DNA from: Gemmatimonadaceae bacterium
Lineage (GTDB): Bacteria > Gemmatimonadota > Gemmatimonadetes > Gemmatimonadales > Gemmatimonadaceae
DNA length: 64,000 nt
Reading direction: 5' to 3'
Assembly (NCBI GenBank): GCA_020852815.1
Contig: JADZAN010000018.1
Location: forward strand, 124,001 to 188,000
Notes under the pieces: generated by a model
Database searches by the model: none
What the model saw: only the letters and a program-made list of their open reading frames with translations
What the model was told of the DNA's origin: nothing
Program-made: the position numbers and the translations under genes
Shown here: piece by piece, positions 43,399-49,808 of the stretch
How positions within the stretch are numbered: position 1 is the stretch's first letter
How the letters are laid out: every line of letters starts with the position of its first letter

Positions 43399-43656
43399 TC
43401 AACGCGGGCGCTCCAGATGCTCGGCACGATCCAGCCACCAGTTGATCAGGACACCGACCGCCGCCGATAACCAGATCGCGACGGTCGCCAATACGCCGAA
43501 GCCAAGCCCGAGCCACACCGCGGACCGATGGCCTACCAGCGCGCGCGCGCCGTACGCCGCTAACCCGATGAATGGATAGAAGAGCGCGGTGATCCAGGCG
43601 AGTCGTCGCACATCCGCGCGCGTCGCGCTCGGCGGCCGCTCATGCCGTCCGGTCAT
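43399..43656 (-). CDS. Small two-helix membrane protein
   Basis: About 85 residues: a basic N-terminus (MTGRHERPPSATRADVRRL), then ITALFYPFIGLAAYGARALVG and AVWLGLGFGVLATVAIWLSAAVGVLINWWL, and a charged tail (DRAEHLERPR). The positive-inside pattern suggests both ends face the cytoplasm. Similar two-helix proteins appear in several cassettes here (56586, 58108, 40286). Function unknown. Confidence 0.6.
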   Translation of the reverse strand: MTGRHERPPSATRADVRRLAWITALFYPFIGLAAYGARALVGHRSAVWLGLGFGVLATVAIWLSAAVGVLINWWLDRAEHLERPR

Positions 43657-43674
43657 CTGTGCTCGTCCGTGTGG

Positions 43675-43766
43675 GGCAAACTGAAGGTTGAGCCGCGGCG
43701 GAGATCAAGAATGCGATCGCAGCGAGCACACACCAGGTCCGCCGCCTGCTCCAAGCGCAGTAAGCG
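43675..43766 (-). other. attC site, both cores degraded
   Basis: GGCAAAC on the left and GTAAGCG on the right flank an interior nearly matching the first cassette's site (AAGGTTGAGC...CGGCGGAGATCAAG...GCCTGCTCCAAGCGC). Confidence 0.55.
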
Positions 43767-43795
43767 CGCCGCGTCTGGTGAAGCGGACACCGGGG

Positions 43796-44296
43796 CTAGT
43801 CTTTGGGGCGACACAAAATGCCGGTCCCGGACTGTCCGCCGCCTGAGTGCAGGCGGGTGCAGACCAGGGCACTGCAGCGATAGGCGGCGCTGCGAAGGCT
43901 CTGCGTGCCGTTTGGGCTACCCGTTTCGCAGGCGACGTGCTGAGCGAAGACGGTAACGAACACGCCGGCGGCGGTGGAGCTGTCGACGGACGGGCGTGCA
44001 AAGTCAACGAACATCGTGTCGGGGCCCGGGAGGCGTATCGGCGTCCGCGGGGCGGTGAGCAGACCAGCGCGCGCGAGCGCCGCGTCGATGCTGCGGCTGA
44101 ACTCGGACGCCGTGTTGGAATCCTCGACTAGGACTACGAGGCGCGCGATGCGCCGCTGCGAGCGCTCGGCGTCTCGCGCCTCGTCGCGTATCGCATCATG
44201 GACATAGGCGACGATGGCCGCACTCTCGACCGACTGGGCCGGTCCCGGGGCGGCTGGCAACAGCGCGAGTATCGTGGCGGATACGACGTGACGCAT
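43796..44296 (-). CDS. Exported hypothetical protein
   Basis: About 166 residues from the ATG at 44296 with a signal peptide (MRHVVSATILALLPAAPGPAQS). The mature part contains ESAAIVAYVHDAIRDEARDAERSQRRIARLVVLVEDS, a helical segment, followed by PIRLPGPDTMFVDFARPSVDSSTAAGVFVTVFAQHVACETGSPNGTQSLRSAAYRCSALVC with several Cys residues. It ends 30 bases from the degraded attC at 43675. The family is not recognised. Confidence 0.6.
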   Translation of the reverse strand: MRHVVSATILALLPAAPGPAQSVESAAIVAYVHDAIRDEARDAERSQRRIARLVVLVEDSNTASEFSRSIDAALARAGLLTAPRTPIRLPGPDTMFVDFARPSVDSSTAAGVFVTVFAQHVACETGSPNGTQSLRSAAYRCSALVCTRLHSGGGQSGTGILCRPKD

Positions 44297-44319
44297 AATG
44301 CCGAAGCAGGACGCGATAT

Positions 44320-44413
44320 TGGTAAAGCTCTGCTGCGAGCGAGGAAAACAATGTCGCGCGGCTCAACCGAGCGCCGTCCGCTGCTCGCCCGCCAGGTGCA
44401 ACGTGTGTTACAC
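44320..44413 (-). other. attC, left core degraded
   Basis: Right core GTTACAC (44407 to 44413). The left reads TTGGTAAA, mutated from RYYYAAC, but CTGCTGCGAGCGAGG / CCGCTGCTCGCCCGCC arms and the 94-bp length fit the family. Confidence 0.5.
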
Positions 44414-44435
44414 GGCAGCGAGCGCGCCCGAGGCG

Positions 44436-44828
44436 CTAGCGGACATCCACCGTATCCTGTACGAGCGCATTGGTGCCGGTATGTGCGAACGTCAGGAGCG
44501 CTTGGCCCGGTGCGGCGGCGCGGAAATGGAAACACTGCGTGGGACCGGCTGGTACCGGGGTGCCGCAACCGCTCACGTCGCGGAACACGACGGCGGGCGA
44601 GGATATCGTTGGCGGGCTCGCGTACTCCCCAGGGCCGATGGTTTGCAGCGTGATCGTGATCTGGTCGCCGACGTGTGCGGTGACACGGCGATTACGCTCG
44701 GCGGCGCTGAGAGAGACGATCGAATCGGTGCGACAGGCGAGGCTGGTCGCCGCGACGAGCGCGACCGCGCGCAGAAGTGCGCGTGGCGGCACGAACCGCC
44801 AACGGATGACGAGAGGCGACATGGACAT
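44436..44828 (-). CDS. Putative lipoprotein
   Basis: About 130 residues. A basic start (MSMSPLVIRWRFVPPRALL) and hydrophobic AVALVAATSLACRTD give a lipobox with Cys. The mature protein is beta-rich (VTAHVGDQITITLQTIGPGEYASPPTISSPAVVFRDVS), resembling an Ig-like or Big-type domain, with a Cys pair (SGCGTPVPAGPTQCFHFRA) and a final strand ALLTFAHTGTNALVQDTVDVR. It is probably a small periplasmic or outer-membrane-attached protein of unknown role. Confidence 0.65.
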   Translation of the reverse strand: MSMSPLVIRWRFVPPRALLRAVALVAATSLACRTDSIVSLSAAERNRRVTAHVGDQITITLQTIGPGEYASPPTISSPAVVFRDVSGCGTPVPAGPTQCFHFRAAAPGQALLTFAHTGTNALVQDTVDVR

Positions 44829-44848
44829 GTGGTATCCTCCCTAATGAC

Positions 44849-44948
44849 GTATAACGTAAGCCTCAGCTGCAGTTGCAGCAAATCGAGCGCGCGGAGCGCG
44901 CGACCGAACTCGACCGAACGCGGCTGACTGCTGCAGGCGATGCCAGGC
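44849..44948 (-). other. attC, right core degraded
   Basis: GTATAAC (44849 to 44855) with the family interior GTAAGCCTCAGCTGCAG...GAGCGCGCGGAGCGCGC. The right core reads GATGCCAGGC where GATGTTAGGC is typical. Confidence 0.55.
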
Positions 44949-44959
44949 CGCTCTGTAGA

Positions 44960-45391
44960 CTAGTCGACCGAGAAGGTTCGCCGGGCACCGAGGGGCACGA
45001 AGCGGCCGTCACCTCCGATGCGACCGGCTTCGACGGTATAGGTGCCACGCCTCTGATTGGCGCGCCAGTAGCCCGTCCATCGACGCGAGCTGCCGCCGTC
45101 GACGATGAGGTCTGGGGTCAGAATGCCCAGCGCGGGTTGGCCAGTGTGCAGGAACTCCGTGCGCCCATCCGGGCCCGTCAGACGCACATCGTGGGCGATG
45201 GGATAGGTGAGCTCGATCCGGTGGCTACTCTGATTCGTCCAGATCACCGTGAAGCCCACGCTGTCGCCGATCGCGATCGATGGTGCGGCGAGCTCGAGCT
45301 GCGCTACCACGGGTGAGTGAGGTGCGGTTGGCGCCGCGCAGGCCAAGATGATGACGCCGCAGCCCAACAAGCTCGCACGAAGCAGGGTCAT
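44960..45391 (-). CDS. Putative lipoprotein, BsuPI-like fold possible
   Basis: About 143 residues from the ATG at 45391 (MTLLRASLLGCGVIILACAAPTAP), with lipobox ILAC. The mature sequence LELAAPSIAIGDSVGFTVIWTNQSSHRIELTYPIAHDVRLTGPDGRTEF followed by WTGYWRANQRRGTYTVEAGRIGGDG resembles the intracellular proteinase inhibitor (BsuPI) beta fold in strand pattern; this is a suggestion only. A longer frame to 45517 covers the neighbouring attC and is not the real start. Confidence 0.62.
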   Translation of the reverse strand: MTLLRASLLGCGVIILACAAPTAPHSPVVAQLELAAPSIAIGDSVGFTVIWTNQSSHRIELTYPIAHDVRLTGPDGRTEFLHTGQPALGILTPDLIVDGGSSRRWTGYWRANQRRGTYTVEAGRIGGDGRFVPLGARRTFSVD

Positions 45392-45430
45392 GTGTGTCTC
45401 CCGGGTTAGTGAGATAGTAGGAGCTGGACG

Positions 45431-45528
45431 GCGTAACGCTTCAATTGAGCTGCAACGGCAGGCAATCGAGTGCGGCCGCAGGCCGCACGGCTCAACAGCG
45501 CCGTTGACTGCTCCCACGCGCGTTATGC
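45431..45528 (-). other. attC site
   Basis: GCGTAAC (45431 to 45437) and GTTATGC (45522 to 45528). The right core is the exact complement of the next boundary GCATAAC at 46018. Confidence 0.7.
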
Positions 45529-45541
45529 GGCATGCAGCGTG

Positions 45542-45976
45542 TCAACGTGCCCGTCGCACCATGACGGCGCGGAAGGTGAACGGTACGACCGCCTGGGTAC
45601 GCACGGCGCGGTCGCCCACCTTCGCGGGAGTGAAGCGCAGCTGCGAAGCATAGGCGCAGGCCCAGTCCCGCAGTTGCGCGTCGCTTGCGGCCAGGACGAC
45701 CGCGCCGCCGGCCTCCGGGTGCCCCGCGGTATCGATGACGACGGCAAGCTGCACGGTACCCCGGTAACCATCTCGCAGCGCGAAGCGGGGCGTGCGAGGC
45801 GGCTCGGAGAGCAGGCGTGGCGCGGTGTCGGGCGCACTCACGAGAGTCGTCAGATCGAGGGCCGGCGCATGGTGACATGGACCGACAAGCGTCGCCTCCT
45901 GCGCGCGAACGCCGGTTGCGCCGGTGAGCAGTATGACGACCAGGCCAAACACGGCGAGAAAACGAGTGTGGGGCAT
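45542..45976 (-). CDS. Exported TonB C-terminal-like protein
   Basis: About 144 residues: a signal peptide (MPHTRFLAVFGLVVILLTGATGVRAQ) and a domain with RFALRDGYRGTVQLAVVIDTAGHPEAGGAVVLAASDAQLRDWACAYASQLRFTPAKVGDRAVRTQAVVPFTF. This is the TonB C-terminal (energy-transducer) pattern: a strand VQLAVVIDTAGHPE, helix DWACAYASQLRF and strand VPFTF. It lacks the N-terminal membrane anchor and Pro-rich linker of real TonB, so it is probably a stand-alone periplasmic domain. Confidence 0.8.
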   Translation of the reverse strand: MPHTRFLAVFGLVVILLTGATGVRAQEATLVGPCHHAPALDLTTLVSAPDTAPRLLSEPPRTPRFALRDGYRGTVQLAVVIDTAGHPEAGGAVVLAASDAQLRDWACAYASQLRFTPAKVGDRAVRTQAVVPFTFRAVMVRRAR

Positions 45977-46017
45977 ACCGTCGTTACTCCGATCACGATT
46001 GAGGGTTCACGCGGTTC

Positions 46018-46111
46018 GCATAACGCTAAGCATTAGCTGCAGCCGAGGGAAAGAGAGCGAGCGAAGCGAGCGCACAGCGAATCGGCCGTCTGCTGCATGG
46101 TGTGATAGGAC
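46018..46111 (-). other. attC, right core degraded
   Basis: GCATAAC (46018 to 46024) and the family interior GAGCGAGCGAAGCGAGC; the right core reads GTGATAGGA, mutated from GTTAGGA. Confidence 0.55.
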
Positions 46112-46132
46112 GCCTCTGCATGGGGTGACGGC

Positions 46133-46579
46133 CTATCGTTCGGGCGCGGGCGCGAGGGCCGCCGTACTATAGGCACAGACGGTCTGGCGGCGAAGCGCGA
46201 TTCTCGCGACCTGTCCGGCGCTCTGGCCGACCACAACCGTATCCGTGCGGATGCTATAACCGAAACGTCGAGTCGCGAGCGCATGCTGACCCGGCGGCAG
46301 GGAGTCGAAGCGCGCCTTCCCCTTCTTATCGGTGTGGGTGGTGCGAGCGAGCGAGAGCAGGCGGAGCTCTACCAAGGCCAGGCCGGCGCCGGTCTGGCGA
46401 TCGCGAACGTCAAGGAGCAGCGCCCCCGTCGGCAGCTTCTTGCTGACGGAGAGCTCGATCGCCTGCGCCGGGCCGGGATCACCCGGAACGCAACCAGTCA
46501 CCGGTCGGGACGGCGGCTGCCCGCGGCATCCAAGCAGAACCACTCCCGCGAGGACCGTCATTAGCTTGGAGGGTTGCAT
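46133..46579 (-). CDS. Lipoprotein with carboxypeptidase-regulatory-like domain
   Basis: About 148 residues. MQPSKLMTVLAGVVLLGCRG gives a textbook lipobox. The mature part holds a carboxypeptidase-regulatory-like beta-sandwich: GALLLDVRDRQTGAGLALVELRLLSLARTTHTDKKGKARFDSLPPGQHALATRRFGYSIRTDTVVV, the pattern found in TonB-dependent receptor N-termini and surface proteins. It is alone in this cassette, which is unusual because the domain normally sits in larger proteins. Function unknown. Confidence 0.8.
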   Translation of the reverse strand: MQPSKLMTVLAGVVLLGCRGQPPSRPVTGCVPGDPGPAQAIELSVSKKLPTGALLLDVRDRQTGAGLALVELRLLSLARTTHTDKKGKARFDSLPPGQHALATRRFGYSIRTDTVVVGQSAGQVARIALRRQTVCAYSTAALAPAPER

Positions 46580-46594
46580 CGCCTCACTGGCTCG

Positions 46595-46675
46595 GCCTAA
46601 CGTAAGCCTCAGCTGCAGCTGCAGGAAATCGAGCGCGCGACCCCAAGCGGCTGACTGCTGCAGTCCATGTTAAGC
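46595..46675 (-). other. attC site
   Basis: GCCTAAC (46595 to 46601) and GTTAAGC (46669 to 46675) with TCAGCTGCAGCTGCAGG / CTGACTGCTGCAG arms. The right core overlaps the end of the DUF5615-like remnant. Confidence 0.65.
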
Positions 46676-46960
46676 ATCGCGAGCGCGCAGCGGCAGGAAG
46701 GCGGCAGCTGGATGCGCGACGAACTCGGCGATCAGCGTCTGGGAGTCGCGTAGGAGCCGTGCGACGTCCTCGGTGGAGCAGTTGCCGAGCTGAGTCCAGA
46801 TCTCCTTCGGCGGGAAGCCCCGCCAGACGCTGAACCGCTGCAAGTCGTCGTCCTTCGTGACGATCACCAACGCGGACGTGCGCGTACTCCCAGATCTGCT
46901 CGTCGGTGGCCGCTCGCCTCGTCGAACAACAGGGGGGCGCCATGCGCGAGACCCTCAGTC
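46670..46960 (-). pseudogene. Disrupted DUF5615 (PIN-like) toxin gene
   Basis: Three pieces of a DUF5615 PIN-like protein lie in different frames. Near 46935 one frame encodes LLFDE, the normal N-terminal metal-binding motif; another encodes ATDEQIWEYA; a third, from about 46870, encodes VIVTKDDDLQRFS and PPKEIWTQLGNCSTEDVARLLRD through to the end. A middle segment of roughly 30 residues is absent and at least one frameshift follows. The toxin should be inactive. It lies directly downstream of an intact DUF433 gene. Confidence 0.75.
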
Positions 46961-47182
46961 CGCAGGGACGGGCATGATGCGGCGCTCACGCTCGGCGGCG
47001 AAAGCGAGAGATGCGAGGATGTCGTCGTGTGCCAGGTCGGGGAAATCAGCGATAACCTGCGCTTCGGTCATGCCCGACGCCACATAGCGGAGGACGTCGC
47101 CCACCGTGATGCGGGTGCCGCGGACGCAGGGCTTGCCGAAGCGAATGGCGGAATCGAGGCTGATCCGGTCGAGGAGAGGCAT
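46955..47182 (-). CDS. DUF433 antitoxin-like protein
   Basis: About 75 residues (MPLLDRISLDSAIRFGKPCVRGTRITVGDVLRYVASGMTEAQVIADFPDLAHDDILASLAFAAER). The DUF433 signature GKPCVRGTRITVGDVL is intact and is usually encoded upstream of a DUF5615 PIN-like toxin, as here. It is a winged-helix DNA-binding protein that is presumed to neutralise and regulate the toxin. The partner is broken, so this may now be a free-standing regulator. A promoter lies six bases upstream of the start codon. Confidence 0.9.
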   Translation of the reverse strand: MPLLDRISLDSAIRFGKPCVRGTRITVGDVLRYVASGMTEAQVIADFPDLAHDDILASLAFAAERERRIMPVPAD

Positions 47183-47188
47183 ACCCTC

Positions 47189-47217
47189 ACGCTACGGTGC
47201 CGGGAAGGGCGCGTCAA
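47189..47217 (-). promoter_or_regulatory. Promoter of the DUF433 cassette
   Basis: On the minus strand, TTGACG (47212 to 47217), a 17-base spacer and TAGCGT (47189 to 47194), then six bases to the ATG at 47182. The transcript would have almost no leader. Confidence 0.5.
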
Positions 47218-47245
47218 GTTCAAGCGGCATCGGCGGTTACCGGCC

Positions 47246-47329
47246 GTTCAACATTGCTCGTGCAGCGTTGCACGCCGCTGGCTGAAAGCGAGGCTTAGCG
47301 CCCAAGTTCAGCTGCAACGTACGTTAGGC
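47246..47329 (-). other. attC site
   Basis: GTTCAAC (47246 to 47252) and GTTAGGC (47323 to 47329), with TGCAGCG / CAGCTGCA arms. The right core exactly complements the next boundary GCCTAAC (48113) and contains the stop codon of the preceding gene. Confidence 0.7.
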
Positions 47330-48082
47330 GCCACGGCGCGCGGAAGGTCGCGCATCTGCCATGACAACTCGGAATCCGATGCAGCCATCATGGAAGTCAC
47401 GCGCGATCTCGTAGCGATTGGACACAGCGCAGTGGGCCGCCCAGTTGTGAAAGCAGCCACCTCGGAGCACGCGCTCGTCACCGGGACCCTCATAGGCTGA
47501 GCCGTCTGTAGGAATCGCACTCAGATCGCGTGACAACGAGTCCTGGCACCATTCCCAGACGTTGCCCGACATGTCGTAGATCCCGAGTTGGTTGGGCGCC
47601 TTCTTGGCGACCGGCTGCGTCTGATCGCCGTGTCGTCGATCGTACCATGCCACGGCCTCGATATCGTCGCTGCCGCTATAGCGGAATCCATCCCGCCAGT
47701 GCTCTCCGCCGCGTGCGGCGTATTCCCATTCCGTTTCAGTGGGCAGCCGAAAGAGCTGGGGAAGACCCACCTGCGTGCGTAGAGCCGCCGCCACGGCGCT
47801 CGCGTTCAAACGCTCTAGGAAACCACCCGGCATGGTCAACGAGTCCCACGACACGTTCTCGACCGGCAGGTCAGCGCCACGATGTACCGCGGGATTGTTC
47901 TCCGCTCCCGCGATGTGGCTCCAGAATCCCTGCGTGACGGGGACGGACCCGATGAAGAAATCGCGCACCTCGATCGCGTGGGCGTGCGGCGAATCGCCGA
48001 ACACGTACGGCTCGCCGTGTGTACCGCGGACGGGAATTAGCGTGAACTCGCCATTCTCCCAGCGATACTCGATCGAATGCAT
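47324..48082 (-). CDS. Formylglycine-generating enzyme (SUMF1)-like protein
   Basis: About 252 residues (MHSIEYRWENGEFTLIPVRG). Family motifs are obvious: YVFGDSPHAHAIEVRDFFIGSVPVTQGFWSHI, PVENVSWDS, FRLPTETEWEYAARGG, NQLGIYDMSGNVWEWCQDSL and RVLRGGCFHNWAAHCAVSNRYE...GCIGFRVV. The two catalytic Cys residues of true formylglycine-generating enzymes are not in the canonical spacing; Cys appears after RGG and again eight residues later, so activity on sulfatases is uncertain and a different oxygenase or scaffold role is possible. The stop codon is in the attC core. No sulfatase is nearby. Confidence 0.85.
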   Translation of the reverse strand: MHSIEYRWENGEFTLIPVRGTHGEPYVFGDSPHAHAIEVRDFFIGSVPVTQGFWSHIAGAENNPAVHRGADLPVENVSWDSLTMPGGFLERLNASAVAAALRTQVGLPQLFRLPTETEWEYAARGGEHWRDGFRYSGSDDIEAVAWYDRRHGDQTQPVAKKAPNQLGIYDMSGNVWEWCQDSLSRDLSAIPTDGSAYEGPGDERVLRGGCFHNWAAHCAVSNRYEIARDFHDGCIGFRVVMADARPSARRGA

Positions 48083-48112
48083 GGTCGGCCCTGCCTGTCG
48101 ACGTATGTGTGC

Positions 48113-48206
48113 GCCTAACGTTAGGACTCAGCAGCAGCGGAAGGGAGGTCGAGCGCGCGGAGCGCGCCGACTAAAGCTCTGCTGTCTGCTGCAGTGCGTG
48201 TCAAGC
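48113..48206 (-). other. attC, right core degraded
   Basis: GCCTAAC (48113 to 48119), interior GAGCGCGCGGAGCGCGCC, and a right core reading GTCAAGC. The original core should have been GTTATGC, the complement of GCATAAC at 48803. Confidence 0.6.
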
Positions 48207-48216
48207 AGCGGGCACA

Positions 48217-48747
48217 TCATGGGCGCCACACGACGGTGATGGGAAGCAAGGCGCGCGTGGCACCGAGAGGCGAAGTGAAGTGCTCATATCGCGCCTCCAA
48301 CGCCAGCCGTCGGGACGCCCCGAGCGTCCAGCCAAGACCGGCAAGGAGGCCGGCGGTCTGCTGCTCGTTCCAGGCGCGGAATCCGCCGCGCCGCAGGCTC
48401 ACGCCCGCCAGCCAGTAGAGCGGTCGAGCTTCGGGAAGCGACTGCAGGGCGAAGACGGCGCCGTAGGTGCCCTGCACGCTCAACGGCGGATCGCCAGGGT
48501 CGCATGAGCAGCCTTGGCCGCCGGGGAGCGTGAACACATGCGCGCTCAGACGGGCTCGGACGCTGGACCTCACGCGCCACGTAACACCGAGTTCCGCAGC
48601 GATACCTGCACTGCCGAGGTCGCGGTCGCCGTCGCGTTGGCCCGCTATCCCGAAGGCGAGTAGCATCCGCGGCCGCGACGTCGCTTGCGCGTCGACCGCG
48701 ATCGCTGGCGTCGCAAGCAACACGAGGAAGAAGAGGCGTGCGAGCAT
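48217..48747 (-). CDS. Exported beta-barrel-like protein
   Basis: About 176 residues with a signal peptide (MLARLFFLVLLATPAIAVDAQA). The mature region alternates hydrophobic and polar residues in strands (MLLAFGIAGQRDGDRDLGSAGIAAELGVTWRVRSSVRARLSAHVF, LYWLAGVSLRRGGFRAW, RLALEARYEHF) and ends LLPITVVWRP, an ending much like outer-membrane barrels. A Cys-rich turn (GCSCDPGDPP) is unusual. Same cargo class as 24508 to 25047. Confidence 0.65.
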   Translation of the reverse strand: MLARLFFLVLLATPAIAVDAQATSRPRMLLAFGIAGQRDGDRDLGSAGIAAELGVTWRVRSSVRARLSAHVFTLPGGQGCSCDPGDPPLSVQGTYGAVFALQSLPEARPLYWLAGVSLRRGGFRAWNEQQTAGLLAGLGWTLGASRRLALEARYEHFTSPLGATRALLPITVVWRP

Positions 48748-48802
48748 GTGGCCTCGGCAGCACGACTTGCGGGTGACGTCGCGAATAAACGCTGGGATTG
48801 CT

Positions 48803-48905
48803 GCATAACGCTAACCTTCACCTGCAGGCAAGTTATAGACAGTTGCGCGCACCCCTCGTGCGCGCAATCCCTGAATCGCCTGTCAGGCGCAACGCGTTGT
48901 TAGCT
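48803..48905 (-). other. attC site
   Basis: GCATAAC (48803 to 48809) and GTTAGCT (48899 to 48905). Interior GCGCGCACCCCTCGTGCGCGC forms a strong inner hairpin; outer arms are ACCTGCAGGC / GCCTGTCAGG. The stop codon of the truncated higA lies in the right core. Confidence 0.75.
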
Positions 48906-49046
48906 GGCCCGCTCGAGCACGCGGACGTCCTTCTCCAGCTTCGCGCCGAGGTGGTCGCGTTCCACCTCCAGGTCATACCGGGTATGCAGGTTGAGCCAGA
49001 AGCGATCACTCGTCCCAAAGTAGCGGGCGAAGCGGAGGTCGGCCAT
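48900..49046 (-). pseudogene. 5'-truncated HigA-type antitoxin
   Basis: A 48-codon frame, MADLRFARYFGTSDRFWLNL then HTRYDLEVERDHLGAKLEKDVRVLERAS, is the C-terminal half of a HigA-like antitoxin (compare RLSRLFGNSAEFWLNAQRSVDLWEA at 50606). The helix-turn-helix part is missing, and the cassette boundary lies only 22 bases upstream of the first ATG, so a deletion has removed the toxin and half the antitoxin. The stop codon is in the attC core. Part of the toxin-binding C-terminal half survives. Confidence 0.7.
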
Positions 49047-49067
49047 GAGTCGCGTAGGATTCGGGCG

Positions 49068-49161
49068 GCGTAACGTCCGGGTTCACCCGCAGACGAACGG
49101 AATAGTGCGAGCGCAGCGAGCGCTCCATAGCTCGGCTGTCGGGTGCAACCCCATGTTGCGC
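49068..49161 (-). other. attC site
   Basis: GCGTAAC (49068 to 49074) and GTTGCGC (49155 to 49161), interior GAGCGCAGCGAGCGC, arms TTCACCCGCAGACGAA / CGGCTGTCGGGTGCAA. Confidence 0.7.
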
Positions 49162-49174
49162 CGAGCCTGCGCGC

Positions 49175-49474
49175 CTACGCGACGCTCCCGGCCCACGGCT
49201 TGATGCGCCGGAGGACGGGCGCAAGCGCCTTGGCCGCCACCTCGGTGTCATAGGCGGCCTGCGCGCGCAGCCAGTAGCCATTCGAGAGTCCGAAGAACCG
49301 ACAGAGGCGGAGGTCGGTGTCCGCGGTGATGGCGCGCCGGCCGGCGATGATCTCGCCGATGCGCTGGGCGGGGACGCCGATCTCCTTGGCCAGGCGGTAT
49401 TGGGAGAGCTGCATCGGCACGAGGAACTCCTCCAGCAGGAGCTCCCCAGGTGTGACGGGCTTGAGCGCGGACAT
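49175..49474 (-). CDS. higA: HigA-family antitoxin (XRE)
   Basis: About 99 residues (MSALKPVTPGELLLEEFLVPMQLSQYRLAKEIGVPAQRIGEIIAGRRAITADTDLRLCRFFGLSNGYWLRAQAAYDTEVAAKAL). The XRE helix-turn-helix (QYRLAKEIGVPAQRIGEIIAG) is intact, as is the C-terminal HigA signature FFGLSNGYWLRAQAAYD. It neutralises the HigB mRNA interferase and represses the operon. The upstream toxin frame overlaps the whole first part of this gene in another frame because its normal stop is missing. It ends 14 bases from the attC. Confidence 0.92.
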   Translation of the reverse strand: MSALKPVTPGELLLEEFLVPMQLSQYRLAKEIGVPAQRIGEIIAGRRAITADTDLRLCRFFGLSNGYWLRAQAAYDTEVAAKALAPVLRRIKPWAGSVA

Positions 49475-49808
49475 GGCAGGACTCGGCTTCGTGGTAGTCG
49501 ACGATCTCGACGTCCGCCGGGCCGGCAGGGGTCCAGCGAAAGCAGACGCGGTGCTGATCGTTGATGCGGATGCTGTGCTGGCCGGCGCGATCCCCCTTCA
49601 GGTCCTCCAGGCGATTCCCAGGCGGCACGCGCAGGTCACGGAGCCGCCCGGCGATCACCAGTTGGCGCAACTTGCGTCGCGCCACGGCGGCGATGTTCGT
49701 GAAGCGCCGGGTACTGCGACTGCTGGCGAGGGCCTCCGTGTCGGCCAGCGGCACGAAATCGGGCTCGAACGGCCACCTAAGACCCATGTGACCGGTGTAT
49801 TCGTGCAT
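49248..49808 (-). CDS. higB: HigB-family toxin with lost stop codon
   Basis: The HigB core is complete: FTNIAAVARRKLRQLVIAGRLRDLRVPPGNRLEDLKGDRAGQHSIRINDQHRVCFRWTPAGPADVEIVDYH. Normal HigB proteins end at VDYH or one or two residues later. Here the frame continues EAESCHVRAQ and on for about 80 more Arg/Pro-rich residues, overlapping the higA gene in a second frame. The N-terminus is also unclear: ATG at 49808 overlaps the previous gene, while a GTG at 49754 gives the expected short start. The extension may weaken or inactivate the toxin. Confidence 0.8.
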   Translation of the reverse strand: MHEYTGHMGLRWPFEPDFVPLADTEALASSRSTRRFTNIAAVARRKLRQLVIAGRLRDLRVPPGNRLEDLKGDRAGQHSIRINDQHRVCFRWTPAGPADVEIVDYHEAESCHVRAQARHTWGAPAGGVPRADAALPIPPGQGDRRPRPAHRRDHRRPARHHRGHRPPPLSVLRTLEWLLAARAGRL

